DNA of 64,000 nucleotides from Amanita rubescens (taxonomy: Eukaryota > Basidiomycota > Agaricomycetes > Agaricales > Amanitaceae). This document shows, in pieces, positions 1 through 12,621 of this stretch. A program made the translations under genes and the position numbers. The number at the start of each line of letters is the position of its first letter. Within the stretch, counting starts at the first letter, position 1. The DNA lies in assembly GCA_015039365.1 (NCBI GenBank), contig WION01000087.1, forward strand, positions 114,723 through 178,722, read 5' to 3'. Under the pieces are notes generated by a model. It was not told the DNA's origin. It saw only the letters and a list, made by a program, of their open reading frames with translations, and did not search any database.

Positions 1-3000
1 GGAATGTTGTGGCGACAATAAGGGAAACTCATTTATTGTTTGCGAAGCTGCGGACCGTGCGGAATCCCGATGCACCATACTTGCGAATTGGAGTGAAGAT
101 GCTAATTGATTCCAATTTATTTGCAGGCAGGATGGCTAAGTGGTTGGGAGCGGATTCGGGTGCTGGAAATGTCTGGTTTGGCTTGTCGAGATGTTCGAAT
201 CCCGCACGTGCTGCCTCATTTTTTCCGACGTGCGTTATACAAGCGAAACAGCTACCCCACGCATAGTGCAAGTTGCTATAACCAAAAGGTTACGCCGACA
301 GATCCGGATTAATGCTTCAAATGCCGCTACAAAAGCTTGCTCCCTACCTGACCGAATTAAGTACTCTGCTCGCGACGACGACGTGGAGCGTATTCTTCAA
401 TGTTTGCGAAGGGGCGGTGGCGGTGGAAAGCTTTAGAGTGCTTAACCAGGCCGTCCAAGGAAGGTTCCCGCGAGAGTTCTCTGAAGGATACGGTATCAGA
501 TTCTCGCCCAGTTTAGGTCACAGCGCCACACGGAAGTGTTCGCGAAAGTTATTAGTATTACCTCTCATTGCGACTATTGATTGGGATTCCGCATTGCGCA
601 AACGATTACCTAGACTTGGACATAGTAACTGGAGTGTAGTGGACCTTGAAGCGAATCTGAACCCTGGAACGGCTTTATCGGCCACAAGAAAGTTATATAA
701 TTAGGATATAGATAACGATCTTTTCAACCAATGCCCAGCGATGAGGACGCAATCAAAAGCACCAAAAGAAAGCTATAGCATCCAACATCTACGATGACAT
801 TCAGTTTGCTAAGCTCTCGCTCAGATTGATTCACCACAAGTCGTCTGAGCAGAAATTGGGGGCGATAAAATATCCGGGCAGAGGATTCAAACCATTCGTC
901 CCGATAGCACTACGCTGGAAGCGTCAACAGCTGCTTGCACAACGGTTCCGGCATAGTCATCGCCAAGTGTTTTGACCTTGATGTTACTGCGAATGCTCCC
1001 CGGTTGCCCCCTGACCCACCCGAGTTGGTTATGGAAGCGGCCGCGACGAAGGTGGAGAAGGCAGAAATGGAATAACTAGGGATTTGCCAGAGGTCATGTT
1101 TGAAGAGAGAATGCTGCACCGGAATGTTACAATTACGAGCCGGGCCCGTCCGATGGACACTTGATTCCGTGTGGCGTTGATTACGGGAATCTGATCGCTT
1201 GAGACTGTCAAATTGCTTGGAACGTCCGGGTCCCGGCGTTCATGTCGTCATTTTTATTGTTTCGATACCGTTGCTTAAGGACCTTATAGGTGACGAAGGT
1301 TTATATCGAGAATAGTAGCGCCCAAAGGTGCAGGACTGCGGCTCTCCCTCGGCGCGAGGACCGAGCTGCTGGTGAATGGGGTAAAATGGAATTTATCCGC
1401 TGCTGATCCCGGGACGTTGGAGCTTTAGCCAAAACGGTGGGATTGTGCACAATTTCCACTACACTGTGTCGTTCAGAATTGCAAATTTATGATATTCCAG
1501 TGTAGGGAGGTAATCAACCTGTACGACAATGAATTAGGCGAAAACGAAGCAGTAAATTGAGACGAGGCTCCATGCTCGTGGATGGATGCGGTGATTGTGA
1601 GATTCCTTTGCATTTCGGGCTTTACCGGTTATCCTCTCAGGCGATAAGTTCCGAGACGCGCAAAAATTGGCACTGCTGTATTATTACTATCAAGGAGTGG
1701 AGAGACGAAACGGACAACATTAATGGGTACCTTATTATGTCGGCACCGAAAGGTTGAGGGTGATAATAAATCGTTTTTCGTAACATCGCCCGTTGAAACA
1801 ATTTCAAGGCCTGTTAGAGTTATTCGTCTCCAAGGAGTATTCAAAACAATTTAGGGTTGGGGAAAGTAGGAAGGCCGTATCCATTAGATTGATAATGGTT
1901 ACCAAACAGTTATGACCTAAGAACAGGAAACGCTACACATCCCTTGGCGGGCTAAGCGCGCGTAACTCCATTTGTCGTTCATCCTCCTGCTCTGCCTGTC
2001 GCGAACTGTTTCTCGGACTATCGTCATCTGTCGTAGAGAGCTGAATTCTGATCGAAAAGGTTTGATGCCATGTTGGGGTACTCCCTTGCTGGTGCGCAGC
2101 GAACACGCGAAGATGTAAAATGAGTCTGTATGTCTACAACATGAACATCAAGTTAGATTTGGAATGCAGGCATAAAAAAGACGGAACGAACTGAGACTGA
2201 GTACATGGCTATCATCCATCTACATAAAATGAAACAGTTAGATTCAATAACTTGTAAGATTTAGGAGCACTTACGGGCTGGATAATAGCGCAAGAGGACC
2301 TTGTACGCGAAGTGCTAAAACCAAGACAATGGTCAATGTAACTGGCGCGTTTGCGTGAACAAGAAATTCGTTTGTCGCTGGTAACAATTAGTACTAACCC
2401 ACGAGCCTGGTTTAATATATTAACTTCAACAGGTCTCATAGAACGAAAAATCTTACATGAAGAAATGCATAGTTCCATCCTCTACGAAAGCGCAGAGAAG
2501 CGGCGGGACGTGCCAGGCCCTCGGAGATCTTCTCAGAGAGATAACGTGGAAATATTCCTGTGCTGACTTGATAAAGTTCCATAATGTCAAGAAGAAAAAA
2601 AGGACTAAAGGCGATCCGAATCAAATCTAGCCAGGAAGTAATGTAGCTTACTGGTTGTGGATAGGTTAGGAACCCTGTTAATAACGATTAAATCAACTTT
2701 GCAACAGTAGACGTTGGGTTATTGCCCACCATGCGATTAATGTATAATCCGCATGATAATCCCAGACCGGGCAACCAGGCCAATGAAGACCCGAGGGCAA
2801 AGGAGTATATTTTATTGTCGAATGTATTCTCACTGTAGTATATAGCACTGTCTATTTCATTTTAGATATTAGTACATCAGAATTGGAGATACGAACGGCA
2901 AATTGGCCTGGAACGATCTATAACTTAGCATGCAGCAAGGGTATCAACGAACGCACCTATCAGTACAAGCACGAGGAACACCAGAACTGTAGAAAAATCA

Positions 3001-4300
3001 TTGCATGCTTGAGCCGTCTGCTAATGTCTGCTTACGATGACGATTTCGATTATAAAGTGCATGCACCCGTAACATCAGTATCGAGTTCGAAAGTGTCGTA
3101 AATATCATAGGTCCTCCACTATCTGTCATTAGATATTAACGCACAATAGGGCCGCATGGTAACATACAAGGTCAACCACGTATAGTACCGTCGACATCTT
3201 CATGGACATTAATTATGGAGGTCGCCATAAACTCCTCGAACTCACGTCTAATAAGGAGATTGTGTTAGATCACGTCAAACAATTACATATCAAGACATAC
3301 GTCATACGAGTTGTTCTCCCTTAGAGAGACTGTCAAATCTATTAGTCACGGCCTCCATAGAGGCAGTCATGACTCGCAAATTGTTATGGTTCTGCGGCAG
3401 TAGTCAATATTGTCAACTGAGTAACAGCGTCCACGGCTTACGCAATATAGACTAAGCCATAGTATCGAACGCAAAAGTATGCGACTTTCGGGAAGGACCA
3501 CCTCTCACTACAACAAGTTGAATTGAATCATTACGTCACGGCAGCATTCGGTCATTCACCTCCACATATAGGTTATCTGTGGGACTCAGTCAATGCCTGG
3601 GTATGAACCGGTTGATATTTCAATTCACCTCACGACCGAGGGTCAAAAAGACATCGTAGGTGAGAAAGGCAAATGATGCCACTGAGAGATATAAGTGTGG
3701 AAAACATGGAACTAAAGAAACACACGACACCGATCCCATAATTTACTGCCTGAACTAAAAGATATTCGTCGACGAGGCTTTGTTCCAGAGAATTGACCGG
3801 CATAGCAGTGGGAAGCAGTGTATCCAGGTTTATGTACGTTTGCTGTATCCGTTTCAGCTATGAAAATACCGCTAATCACCCCTTTGGATACCATTTATGA
3901 AGATACGATCGAGGTACATAGTCACGTATATCAGTGACTAGCACCTTCAAATGGAGAGCAACGATGACCTCACGGTAAATTTGGAAACGGTATAACGGGG
4001 CCATCCATACACGATAAGCAGGGAGTTTCAATAAACATTGCGGAGGCGTCGGTGTCCCGCGGTCTGGATTTAGCGTGGGTCAAGCGGAGTCAGCGGGAGT
4101 CGTAGTTTGTATAATCGGTGGAATCCAACCTGGTTGTAGAATCTCCGCCAGGGCCCATTACGTCCCCAGGAAAAATGTACCCGTCCATAACGCTGAAACT
4201 ATTCGTACAGCTGCGGTTCGTGGACCGGCACTTTTGCTGTTTGGGGTGATGGTAGTACTCGGCTTCAAAAGTGCGACAAACAAACAATATGTGTCATCAT
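1..4300. other. gene-poor stretch, no recognisable coding gene
   Basis: Only short overlapping reading frames occur on both strands. None shows family motifs, plausible splice-linked continuations or a consistent codon pattern. The only structure I could name is the tRNA-like sequence at 126-215. For a compact fungal genome over 4 kb without a gene is long. It ends at a GTPase pseudogene, so it may be decayed sequence. Confidence 0.5.
126..215 (+). pseudogene. degenerate tRNA-like (Ser/Leu-type) sequence
   Basis: The ends GGCAG (126-130) and CTGCC (211-215) pair. An A-box-like TGGCTAAGTGG lies at 133-143 and a B-box-like GTTCGAATCC at 193-202. A run of six T at 219-224 looks like an RNA polymerase III terminator. 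Length (90 nt) and A/B-box spacing fit a class II tRNA with a long variable arm. The D stem pairs (GCT/AGC), but the anticodon stem and the T stem do not pair well and one acceptor pair is G-G. It therefore reads as a decayed tRNA or tRNA-derived repeat rather than a working gene. Confidence 0.35.
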
Positions 4301-4301
4301 C

Positions 4302-4985
4302 ATGCCATTCGGCGAAGTCGTCTGGATCGCCAGGCTCGTGGGAAGCACCAACTTTTTAATGCACTAACCGGCCCATATCGATCGCCAACCTCGACCCTGC
4401 CAACGAAAACATACGCCATGGACACTTATGGCCTTGGGCCCAACGGTGGCATGCTGTATTGTATGGAGTATCTGGACGCAAATTTTCATTGGTTGGAGGA
4501 ATTGGGCCTGACGCACATGTGCTGTTTGACCTCCCCGGCCAAGTCGAGCTAAGCACAAGCCATGACGGTGTCAAGAATATTGTAAATAAATTGACGAAGA
4601 TTGGTTTTTGAGTGAGTACGTGGTCCAATGGAAGTTTCGAAGAATGCCTTACTCACGACGGATCGCCGCAGTCACAGTGCATCTCTACGACGCACATTAT
4701 GTTATGTGCCTCAAAACACGTGTCACTCAGGGCGATGCTTCTTTTTTTTTTTTTTTTTTTGGGGCGATGCTTCATCTTGAGCTCCCCCACATCAACGTCC
4801 TTTCGAAGATGGATCTTATCACGCAGTACGGGGATCTAGGTGCGTCGACTCTTGACCCTCCACTTGATTCTTGACTTAGTAACTCCTTTGCAGATTTCAA
4901 TCTAGAATACTATACAAGACCTTTCCTACCTCGAAAACGCGCTATCTGCCTCCCTCCCTAAATTCGCCGCGCCCAACATGTCACT
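4302..4985 (+). pseudogene. GPN2-like GPN-loop GTPase pseudogene
   Basis: GPN-loop GTPases help assemble and import RNA polymerase II. All parts of the family are visible but in different frames. The start MPFGEVV is at 4302. A broken P-loop (GSPGS then a frame change) follows, then LDPANEN, then the diagnostic [19 protein letters not shown] around 4430-4490. Next come [15 protein letters not shown] (G3 region), VHLYDAH, LELPHINVLSKMDL (G4-like) and DFNLEYYT / DLSYLENAL near the end. At least four frame changes plus a 32-bp insertion at 4742-4773 separate these pieces. An intron-like gap (about 4840-4890) before DFNLEYYT is still recognisable, so this is a decayed genomic copy, not a processed one. 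Confidence 0.8.
4730..4773 (-). mobile_element. poly(A)-only retro-insertion with 12-bp target-site duplication
   Basis: The 12-mer GGGCGATGCTTC occurs at 4730-4741 and again at 4762-4773. Between them are 19 T residues and one or two G. Read on the minus strand this is a poly(A) tail flanked by a target-site duplication, the footprint of target-primed reverse transcription that inserted almost nothing but the tail. It interrupts the codons for SLRAML-HLELPH in the GTPase pseudogene and shifts the frame. Confidence 0.75.
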
Positions 4986-5274
4986 TATATCTTGATTGAT
5001 GCATTGTGAGAGAAAGCCGTAACCAGAGGAATGGTGTTGGAGAACCAGGTCTAGGAAAGCTGTGGGCGGGGGGAGACGGACACGACCGTTTGGAAAAACA
5101 TGTCATCACGTGCTGCGGGAACGAGCGTCTATTGCAGCTTTTGGGCGGGAGTACATGTCTGTTACGAGCGTCCTGCCCCAGTCCGCGGAAACTGCCACCG
5201 CAGTTTTTGACCTTCAAGCTTCAAGGCTTCAGCGAACCCAAATCCCTGATAATCAGACGTCTGTCTCAACACAC

Positions 5275-6735
5275 ATGCAATTCGTACAATGCGAGTTTAA
5301 TGCCGTCGCGGGAAACTACAATCGGTACACAAATCAGCTACCCGATGACGGTAAGTATAGACTTTTGTCACGTTCCGGCTTCTTACCCACGTCTCGATGC
5401 CGAACAGTCCTGAAAGATCTTTGCGACAAAGACTCTGAGGATCGCGCAGAATTTGGAAGAGTGAAGGATGACACAGTTGCGTATCCGGACGCCGGACAGT
5501 GGATTCTCCAACGCCAAGAGTATAAAATGTGGAAGCAGGGTCAATTGCGAATGCTTTGGTTAAAGGGTATACGTGGGTGTCAGGTCCTTGTACATTCCAC
5601 AATTGCTTAATCGTAGCTGAACAGCCGGTGCAGGAAAAACAGTCCTCACGTAAGGCATAACTACTTGACTCATCATGGTCATACGATCCATCCTTCACAC
5701 AGCTCTGTTGTTATCGAGGATGTTAAGGGAGCTCTGGGATGTCAATATATCTACGGTTATTGTGACCAGTTAAACGGCAAAAAACGTAAATCAACAAATC
5801 TCCTTTGCAGTCTGCTCGGACAGCTCTTGAAACGAGATCCAGAGGCCTTAAGCATACTGCACAATCAGTGCGAGATAAAGTCCCTGTTCCAGATTGGTGA
5901 CCTTACGAACCTCATCATGCAGTTATCACGGGCGACTGAGAAGACTTTTGTGGTAATTGATGGGTTAGATAAATGCGATTCTCTCGACATATTGCTGCCC
6001 CATCTCTTGGAACTGGCAAAGGAGCTATATGTCTTCGTCAGCAGTCGGGATCATCCCGACATTCGACATCATTTCCAAGATCAGACCCATTACATGATCA
6101 GCGCGGATGATATCAGGCACGACGTGCAGCAATTTGTGAAGATGGAGGTCGAAAAGATCAGCAGAATCAAACCAGATGTTGTTGATTTTATTGTCGATAG
6201 CTTGACATCGGGGGCTGAAGGAACGTAAGTAAGAGTGCGACTGTACTGCCTACTACCGCTTAAATCATTCAGTTTTCTTTGGCCGCTTTACCATATTGAA
6301 GAACTCAAAAACAATTCGCTTACAGCCGCTGAGATTAAAAGGTCACCGGAAGGGTTGCCACAAAGCTTCGAAAATATGGTTAAAAGGGAATTTGAAGCGA
6401 TTCATGATCGTTTTCATCTCGTTCTCAAACTAGTCCTATGCGCGAAGAGGCCTCTTACCATCCTCGAGTTGGCTGAAGGCGTTGCGACCGATAAGATGGA
6501 ACGCGTATGGAACGCGTCAAACGTAGTCGAGAATCCCATGCTGCTCGTCGACCGCTGCGCAAATCCCCTTGTTTGTTTTCCTCACCCAGAGCGAGATATG
6601 TTGCAAATCGTTGCTCCCTTCCACGAGTCCGTTAAAAAATCCCTGCTGGCGGGCCGTGATGAACCTAAGAGAAGCAAAACATTTTATCGGCCAGATGTGC
6701 ATATCCAGCTCGCCAGGCTATGCCTTACAACATAA
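5275..6735 (+). CDS. NACHT-domain NLR-like protein, truncated
   Basis: STAND NTPase of the basidiomycete NLR type. The N-terminus carries the short FNAVAGNYN-like motif often seen before NACHT in these proteins. After intron removal (about 5350-5406, 5567-5624, 5650-5702, 6225-6272) the order is VLKDLCDKDSEDRAEF, then P-loop KAGAGKTVLT created by joining across 5567-5624, Walker B TFVVIDGLDKC, then FVSSRDHPDIR. FLWPLYHIEEL follows, and a winged-helix-like KRPLTILELAEGVA. The stop at 6733 falls right after ARLCLTT, where relatives continue into repeats, so the sensor domain is missing. The start at 5275 is my choice; an upstream in-frame start at 5062 is possible. Clean splice sites argue for a short expressed gene or a recent truncation. 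Confidence 0.7.
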
Positions 6736-7002
6736 TCACAACATCGACTCCACACGCACCAGTCATTGCACATATATTACAAAGTGTACACTACAGCAAC
6801 CAGCGCCTCGGGGCCTAAACGAGTATTTTTTAAAAGAAGAAAGAAAAAGGGAATCACCGTCTTTGGAAAGACCCAGATTCCACACTCTTTAACAGCAGAG
6901 TAGGCCAACAATTGTCGGCGGTTCATTACTACGCAAACATAGGAAAGGGCTCCACTATCATTTGATCAGCGGTAATCACGAAAATCAACAAGCAAAGACA
7001 GA
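6736..7002. other. convergent intergenic spacer
   Basis: Short gap between the ends of two NACHT genes that point towards each other. I see no gene or repeat in it. Confidence 0.4.
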
Positions 7003-10000
7003 CTAACCATCGCAGTCCTCCACCGGATGGAATTTTTCCTTGCGTATGTCGAGATTACCCATCGAACGCCCCTGGGGAACCGAGGTGCCCCCTGCTCGAA
7101 TCCACCCCCCTATGTCCTCTGCCCGTAATATTGCCCCAATGGAAGGTGCAAAAGTCCGCCTCTCAGAGGTTTCATCCAGCACCAAAGCAGCCTTCACCCG
7201 TGACTCGCTTCCGATGACGACCATGGATGCCCCGTTGGGATCATCGGATAGTGGGACAAAATACACGTCCCGGCGCGCGGCGCTATCGGGTAGGAGCATT
7301 TTATTCATTGGCACCAAGACATTTTGCTCTGATAGACAACCGTCGCCGGTGCACTTGCTGAAGAGCTGGATCCGGAAGACTTCGAGGCTGGTTTCTCGCC
7401 CCGATAGGAAGAGGTGACGCGGTGTCCAGGTGAATATGAACGGGAGTTGCGAAAGGCTCAGACCTTCATGCTTTCCCAGGTCGGCCCTCGCGCAATGTAT
7501 GAGAACCGGTGGGCTACGCGTGGGTTTTCTGGTCGAAAGGCGGTATATGAACACAAGCATATAGAGATGGAGTGGATGGTGGATAAAACAGCGCTTATTC
7601 TTGCGGAGCTGATCACCTTCGACTACTGTAAGGCGGACTTCGACCGAAGCCACGTGAAGGAAGAGACCGCAAGGCGAGAACTGGGTCTTTACTGAAATCT
7701 GTCGGGCTAGGGCAAAATGAAATGTTAAATGATGGTTTTTGAGGAGCAGTCGTTTACTCACCGTGCGAAGCAGACGGACGCAGTTGACGCGTAAAGTACG
7801 TCTTGGCGGTAACGTCTGCGAATAACAAATCGCCGCTGCCCAATGGCCAGACGACCAGCGACTCCTGGGGATGAACAGCCGGCGGAGAGTCATACAACAT
7901 GAACCATAAGGGGCACGAATACTCAAACAACTTGGTTGGTGTTGAGTTGTCGTCGTATTGAAGAGCGGTAAGCAGGACGGTGGGTTCGCGTGCGCTGGAT
8001 GACCGCATATCATCGTAGGTTTGGCCTAGTGGACGGCCGTGGAACATGGCACCAAGTCGAGCGTCAATTTTTCTGCCCCATGATTCTTCCTCGGTGTCGC
8101 TATCTTGAGATCCGCCCAGACTCGGGAACGCAGATCGAGACAGCACGTCAGCTCCTACGAGATTGATCTGCCGCCGGAGGAACCAGAAATTGAACCCTCT
8201 TCTGTCTCGGCCTCTGACCCCGTATCTGAAGTCGACTGCTCGGAGACTTCTGATTCTGAAGAAGAGTTTGAGGAAAGATAGCCCTCTTCGTCTGTTGATG
8301 CATCGCTCCATGACTCGTACGCCTCCATTTCGACGTCGGATGAATCAGACGATACTTCCGAGAGCCATTCATCGTCACTTTCATCGGAGATGGTGCAAGG
8401 GTCATCCTTTGTATCGCTAGGGTTCTCCAACCGTTCGAGATGAGTGAAATCCTTGCCCAACCTTTCAAAAAGGCGATAAGGCTCCTGGAGTTGCGCGGCA
8501 AGGGTATGTGACCTGCTCCCAATAACAACCAGCGCTCCACGACCAGAAACCTCTTCAAAATATGCCGGGGCGTCTCCACCAGAGGCTACTACACGGTACT
8601 CGTTGTCCTCGTCTTTCCTGAATAACTGTGCACCTAAGCGCAAAATCTGAGCATTGCCGCTTAGAGCCGTTGGGCTGGCCACTAAACGCTTCAGACCTTC
8701 AGGGGGAGGTTTGGCGTATAATAACCAATTCGTCGCCGCTTCAGTCGTCGTGATAATCTGTTTCTTCCCCAGACTCGGTGCGGAAACATGGTCGGACAAC
8801 GTCCAATGCTCGCAAACGAATTGTAAAGAACCGTCTTCGCGTTTCCAATTCCTGGATTGAAGTTAGTGACAAATTCTCGGGGTTTTACGCTCACTTACTT
8901 GAGCCGAACTGCGACAATCTGCTCTTTGGATACACTAAGAGCTTCAAAGCGTTCTGAGCATGTTCTCTCGGAGAGCCTGAAGGATCTGTACCGGCTTTGG
9001 AAATCGGAGAAGAGGTGATCGGGCCCAAAGGTCGTCCACCAAATACGATCCGACTCTCCTCTGAGTGTGAGGTAGGAACAGTATGAGTCGGAATCACGGC
9101 AGCCCCCACAGCTGAGGAGCTTCCGCCAGTCGTGGATTAGTTCCTGATAGTCTGATCGATACCTCGTGGTAATTAGACGCTTGCTATCTGATAAACGGCG
9201 AGTCCGGGTAAGCAACTCCGGCATACCGCGCGGGAGGGCGCGAGGGAGGCTCCGTTGACCTTGAACGGCGTACACGTCGAACCAGCCCTGTACCCAGATG
9301 GACTGGATCTGCATGCAGGTCTGGAAGCTGTTGGACGACACAAAGGCCTCCACACGCCCGCGGATCTTGTCCTGCTCCTCCTCCTCGAGGTCATCTAAAT
9401 GTCGTACCCAGTACTTGGCAGCATACTGGGAAAAAACCTGCTTGTAGACTGTCTCCCCAGTGCTGTCAACCCAGGTGTAGGTCCCATCCGGTTCACTCTG
9501 TTTCTGCAACACTTTGGTATAAGCTGGACGAGTCAGATATATGAGGCAGGCGTTGGCAAGAGCGAAGGGGCTGAAATGTAGCTGGTGGTCCTTCGAGTCC
9601 TTGGCCAGTGTCGCAGGGTTGTTCTTAAGGAACTCAAGGACGCTGAAATGGACGAGACGGCATGTGTCTGTTGGATTGGGATCCGAGGTGTTCCCATCAA
9701 GCTCGACAAGAGTAGTATACATTGCCAGAAAGGTTTTCAGTGGCAGGGTCCTGATCGAGTGAGCAGCATCCGATGCTGCCTTCTTTTTCTTTCTGTGACT
9801 GGCCAGTACAGCAGCAGCCTCTTGTAGTTCTTCGAGGCGCAGCTGACGGCGTGCAAAGGCTACAAGAGACATTACATTGCTGTGTGAATGTTAGCACGTT
9901 TCTTTACCAAGGTCATCGACCGCGTACATTGCAATTCTCTTATCCTCTCGATCCCAACGCCCGAAGCGGTCGAAGTAGCTCTTGTAGAGGTCGACCAACT

Positions 10001-11957
10001 CCTTTGGCGCATCGCTGAGAATGTGGAGTACGTCCTCCACCCTGTTTACCTCGTCGAAACGCTGAGTCATGAGCCGCGCCCACAAGAAGTTTCCCTGGGC
10101 ATGTGACATCAAGTAGTTTTCTGCCCGCTGGAAATGCTTCCTATCCGTCTCGTCCAAGTCATCCTGCTGTGGACAGAATCGCTGCTTGAGGTCGTGCAGT
10201 TTCGCCGTTAGAAACCGCACAACGTCAGCGTTAGTGTGGTTGACAAGCTCAAGAGTAAGGCCTAGATCAGGTTGAATATGCTTCTCAAAGTACTCGACAA
10301 CCTGAGCTTGTCGTCGCTTGGTCACCCAGAGGCCAACCTTTAAGCAAGTTTGAGCCTAGATACAGTTTCGCTAATCGTCAACAACGAACCTTCTCAGTCG
10401 CCTGTTCCTTGAGCAAGTTATTCAAGAACTCGAGCACGGAGGATATGCCGGCCGGTATTGCTTCGTCGAGCCCGTCAATGAAGAAGTAGACTCCACCTTC
10501 AGAAAGCAACTTGGAGACGAGGTCATTGATGCGATCCTGGACATCCTCCGGTTTGCGGCTCCGGAGCATGCAATGAGCGAATTCCTGATCAAGGGGTAAA
10601 TGGCGTGAAAAGTAGACATCAAAGAGCTGGAGCGCAAGTAGACGTAATATTTCAATGGGGTATTCGCATGGCTGAGAGAACTGGCAGAAATAGTACGCCA
10701 CAGCTGCACCCTTGGACTCCAGGTCACGAATGGCGAACGAGGTGAGCATAGATTTTCCGCAGCCTAGGGGGCCGCTGAGACAGAAGAGACGGCGAGCCTC
10801 TGATCTAGGGCCACACCAGGTGGTATAACAGCTTTCTTGTATCAACCACTGGCAGGTTTCCGGCTGTAGGTATCGCACATTTTCATCATGACGGCGCGAG
10901 TTTGGGCGAGCGACAGTGTTATATGGGGGGGTGAGATGATCTCGGATCTGCTTGTAGAGGCCGACTATGTTTCACTCAGTGGTCAGAACAAATTTGAACA
11001 GGCAAGGAATGGTCCTCACAATAGTTGAAATCGCTCTGCTTCTGGTGCCACTCACTCTGAAGTTCACGCGCGGTGTGAGCTTCAGCGTATTCCTGTTTGT
11101 CCTTCTGACCTTGGCAAAGTAAAGCTTGCTTAGAGATACTTTCGGAAACGGATTGGATTTCAGAAATAATCGAGTTCATCTTCTTCAGGGCAGACGTGGT
11201 CATAGCCCGGCCGAACGTGGCGAGACCTGCACACCGTCAATACTAAAGGCCATAAGCCAACTGAGTAAAGTACCTTTGCGCTTGCACTCCTTGTGTACAC
11301 GGTACCAGAAACGGATTATGTGGGTGTATGAATTGAATAAGAGATCCTGCATCTCCTCTGAATCACCATACAGATCCTCGTACACCGTTATGCATTGCAA
11401 ATGACCCACGAGTGATCGGAGCTCCTTCTGCATGCTCTCAAACATGCTTTCGCACCGGTTTAAAGACTATGGAAAAAGTCAGTGCCACTTACACGGAAAA
11501 TGCAAGGGGAAAAATTACCTCAATGACGACCTTGAAAGCTCCCCAGATGATCGCGCATGGAACGGGGTGAAAGGAAACTATGTGCCGTAGTATGTTAGTA
11601 CAACTTTGGATGATAGAATGGGTCATGCGCACCCAGTGGACCGATAACCTCGCTGTAATCCATCAAAGCATTCATAATTCGACTGAATATTCTCTGTATG
11701 GGTCCACTGGGCGCCCGTTGAGTCGCTTTGCCCTGAAAAAGTTCGTTGATGGTTTGTGGTGTAACGTTGTTACCGGAAGCATGACAAAGCTCAAAGAATT
11801 TGGATCGCTTCGTGTCCTCGGGTAAATCAGCAAGATATTTCTGGAAGGCGCGGTTGAACGTAGAGAACGAAGGCTCCGCAGATGTCTCTGGCGTAGGCTC
11901 TGCGGGACTGGGATGGGCTTCATCCATGATCTGGGGCATTTGCGGTCGGTATTCCAA
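7003..11957 (-). CDS. large NACHT NLR-like protein (DUF7708-like N-terminus)
   Basis: Multi-exon STAND protein of roughly 1,400 residues. The N-terminus (STFNRAFQKYLADLPEDT, then FHPVPCAIIWGAFKVVIE after an intron at 11578-11632) resembles the DUF7708 region that precedes fungal NACHT domains. The NACHT domain lies at 10878-9900: P-loop GPLGCGKSMLT, Walker B VYFFIDGLDEA, then HAQGNFLWARLM. A helical region covers 9872-8895 with LVHFSVLEFL. An acidic, Ser-rich low-complexity linker lies around 8430-8160. The C-terminal part (8107-7003) has segments such as VKTQFSPCGLFLHVAS that look like WD40-type strands. Introns are near 11578, 8846-8895, 8110-8155 and 7700-7760. The start at 11957 is the first Met before the N-terminal domain. 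It is likely an intracellular receptor; its ligand is unknown. Confidence 0.75.
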
Positions 11958-12621
11958 TCCTTGTTTGGGGTAGATGTAGCTACGAAAAGTATGTTGTATC
12001 GGAAGACAAGGTGCGCTGAGTTCAGTACAAGTCTAGCGAGGAGCACCCAACCTTCCTCTTCTATTATGATTGGAATCAGGTTCAAGCGCCCGTACCCTAA
12101 CCTGTGAATGATGGGAGACCATGTGCTGCGGATGTTTCTCTCGGGAGAACACACTCACCGCCAAAATAAAAGTGCTCTGAATGGCAGTTTCCAGAGCGTG
12201 AGAGGCAGAAGCTGTCCCAGTTCCCAAGCGAGAGCGGCCAAAGCGTTACGGTGAGATTACCCTCTTCGGAACGTCCAATAGCCTCTATGATACTCCACAG
12301 CACAAACTCCACAGATTCTAAAGGCGTACATTGAGGCTATGTTGCAACTTCCATTCCAGAAGCCACATGATTCAGCGCTTCAGCCACCACGCCAGTGACG
12401 CCACCAGATTTGAACATGGAATCTTCACGCACGTGACATGATATGTCCCACCTCTATTGCGAGCGGCGAGCGGCGAGCGGGTGCGCCACGGACACATGTC
12501 ATAGAACCTTCAATCTTTTCGCATAGCCCAGCGAAAATGACTCAACTCGGCGACATTGTGCTCATAGTCTCTTCAAAGCCTGCTGGCGAGATGGCTAAAC
12601 TCACCTCTCCACTCAGACAAC

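Noticed and set aside
126..215. Functional tRNA gene
   Set aside because: A and B boxes are good, but the anticodon and T stems do not pair.
7040..8420. Plus-strand reading frames opposite the NACHT gene
   Set aside because: They are shadows of the minus-strand coding exons and show no motifs.
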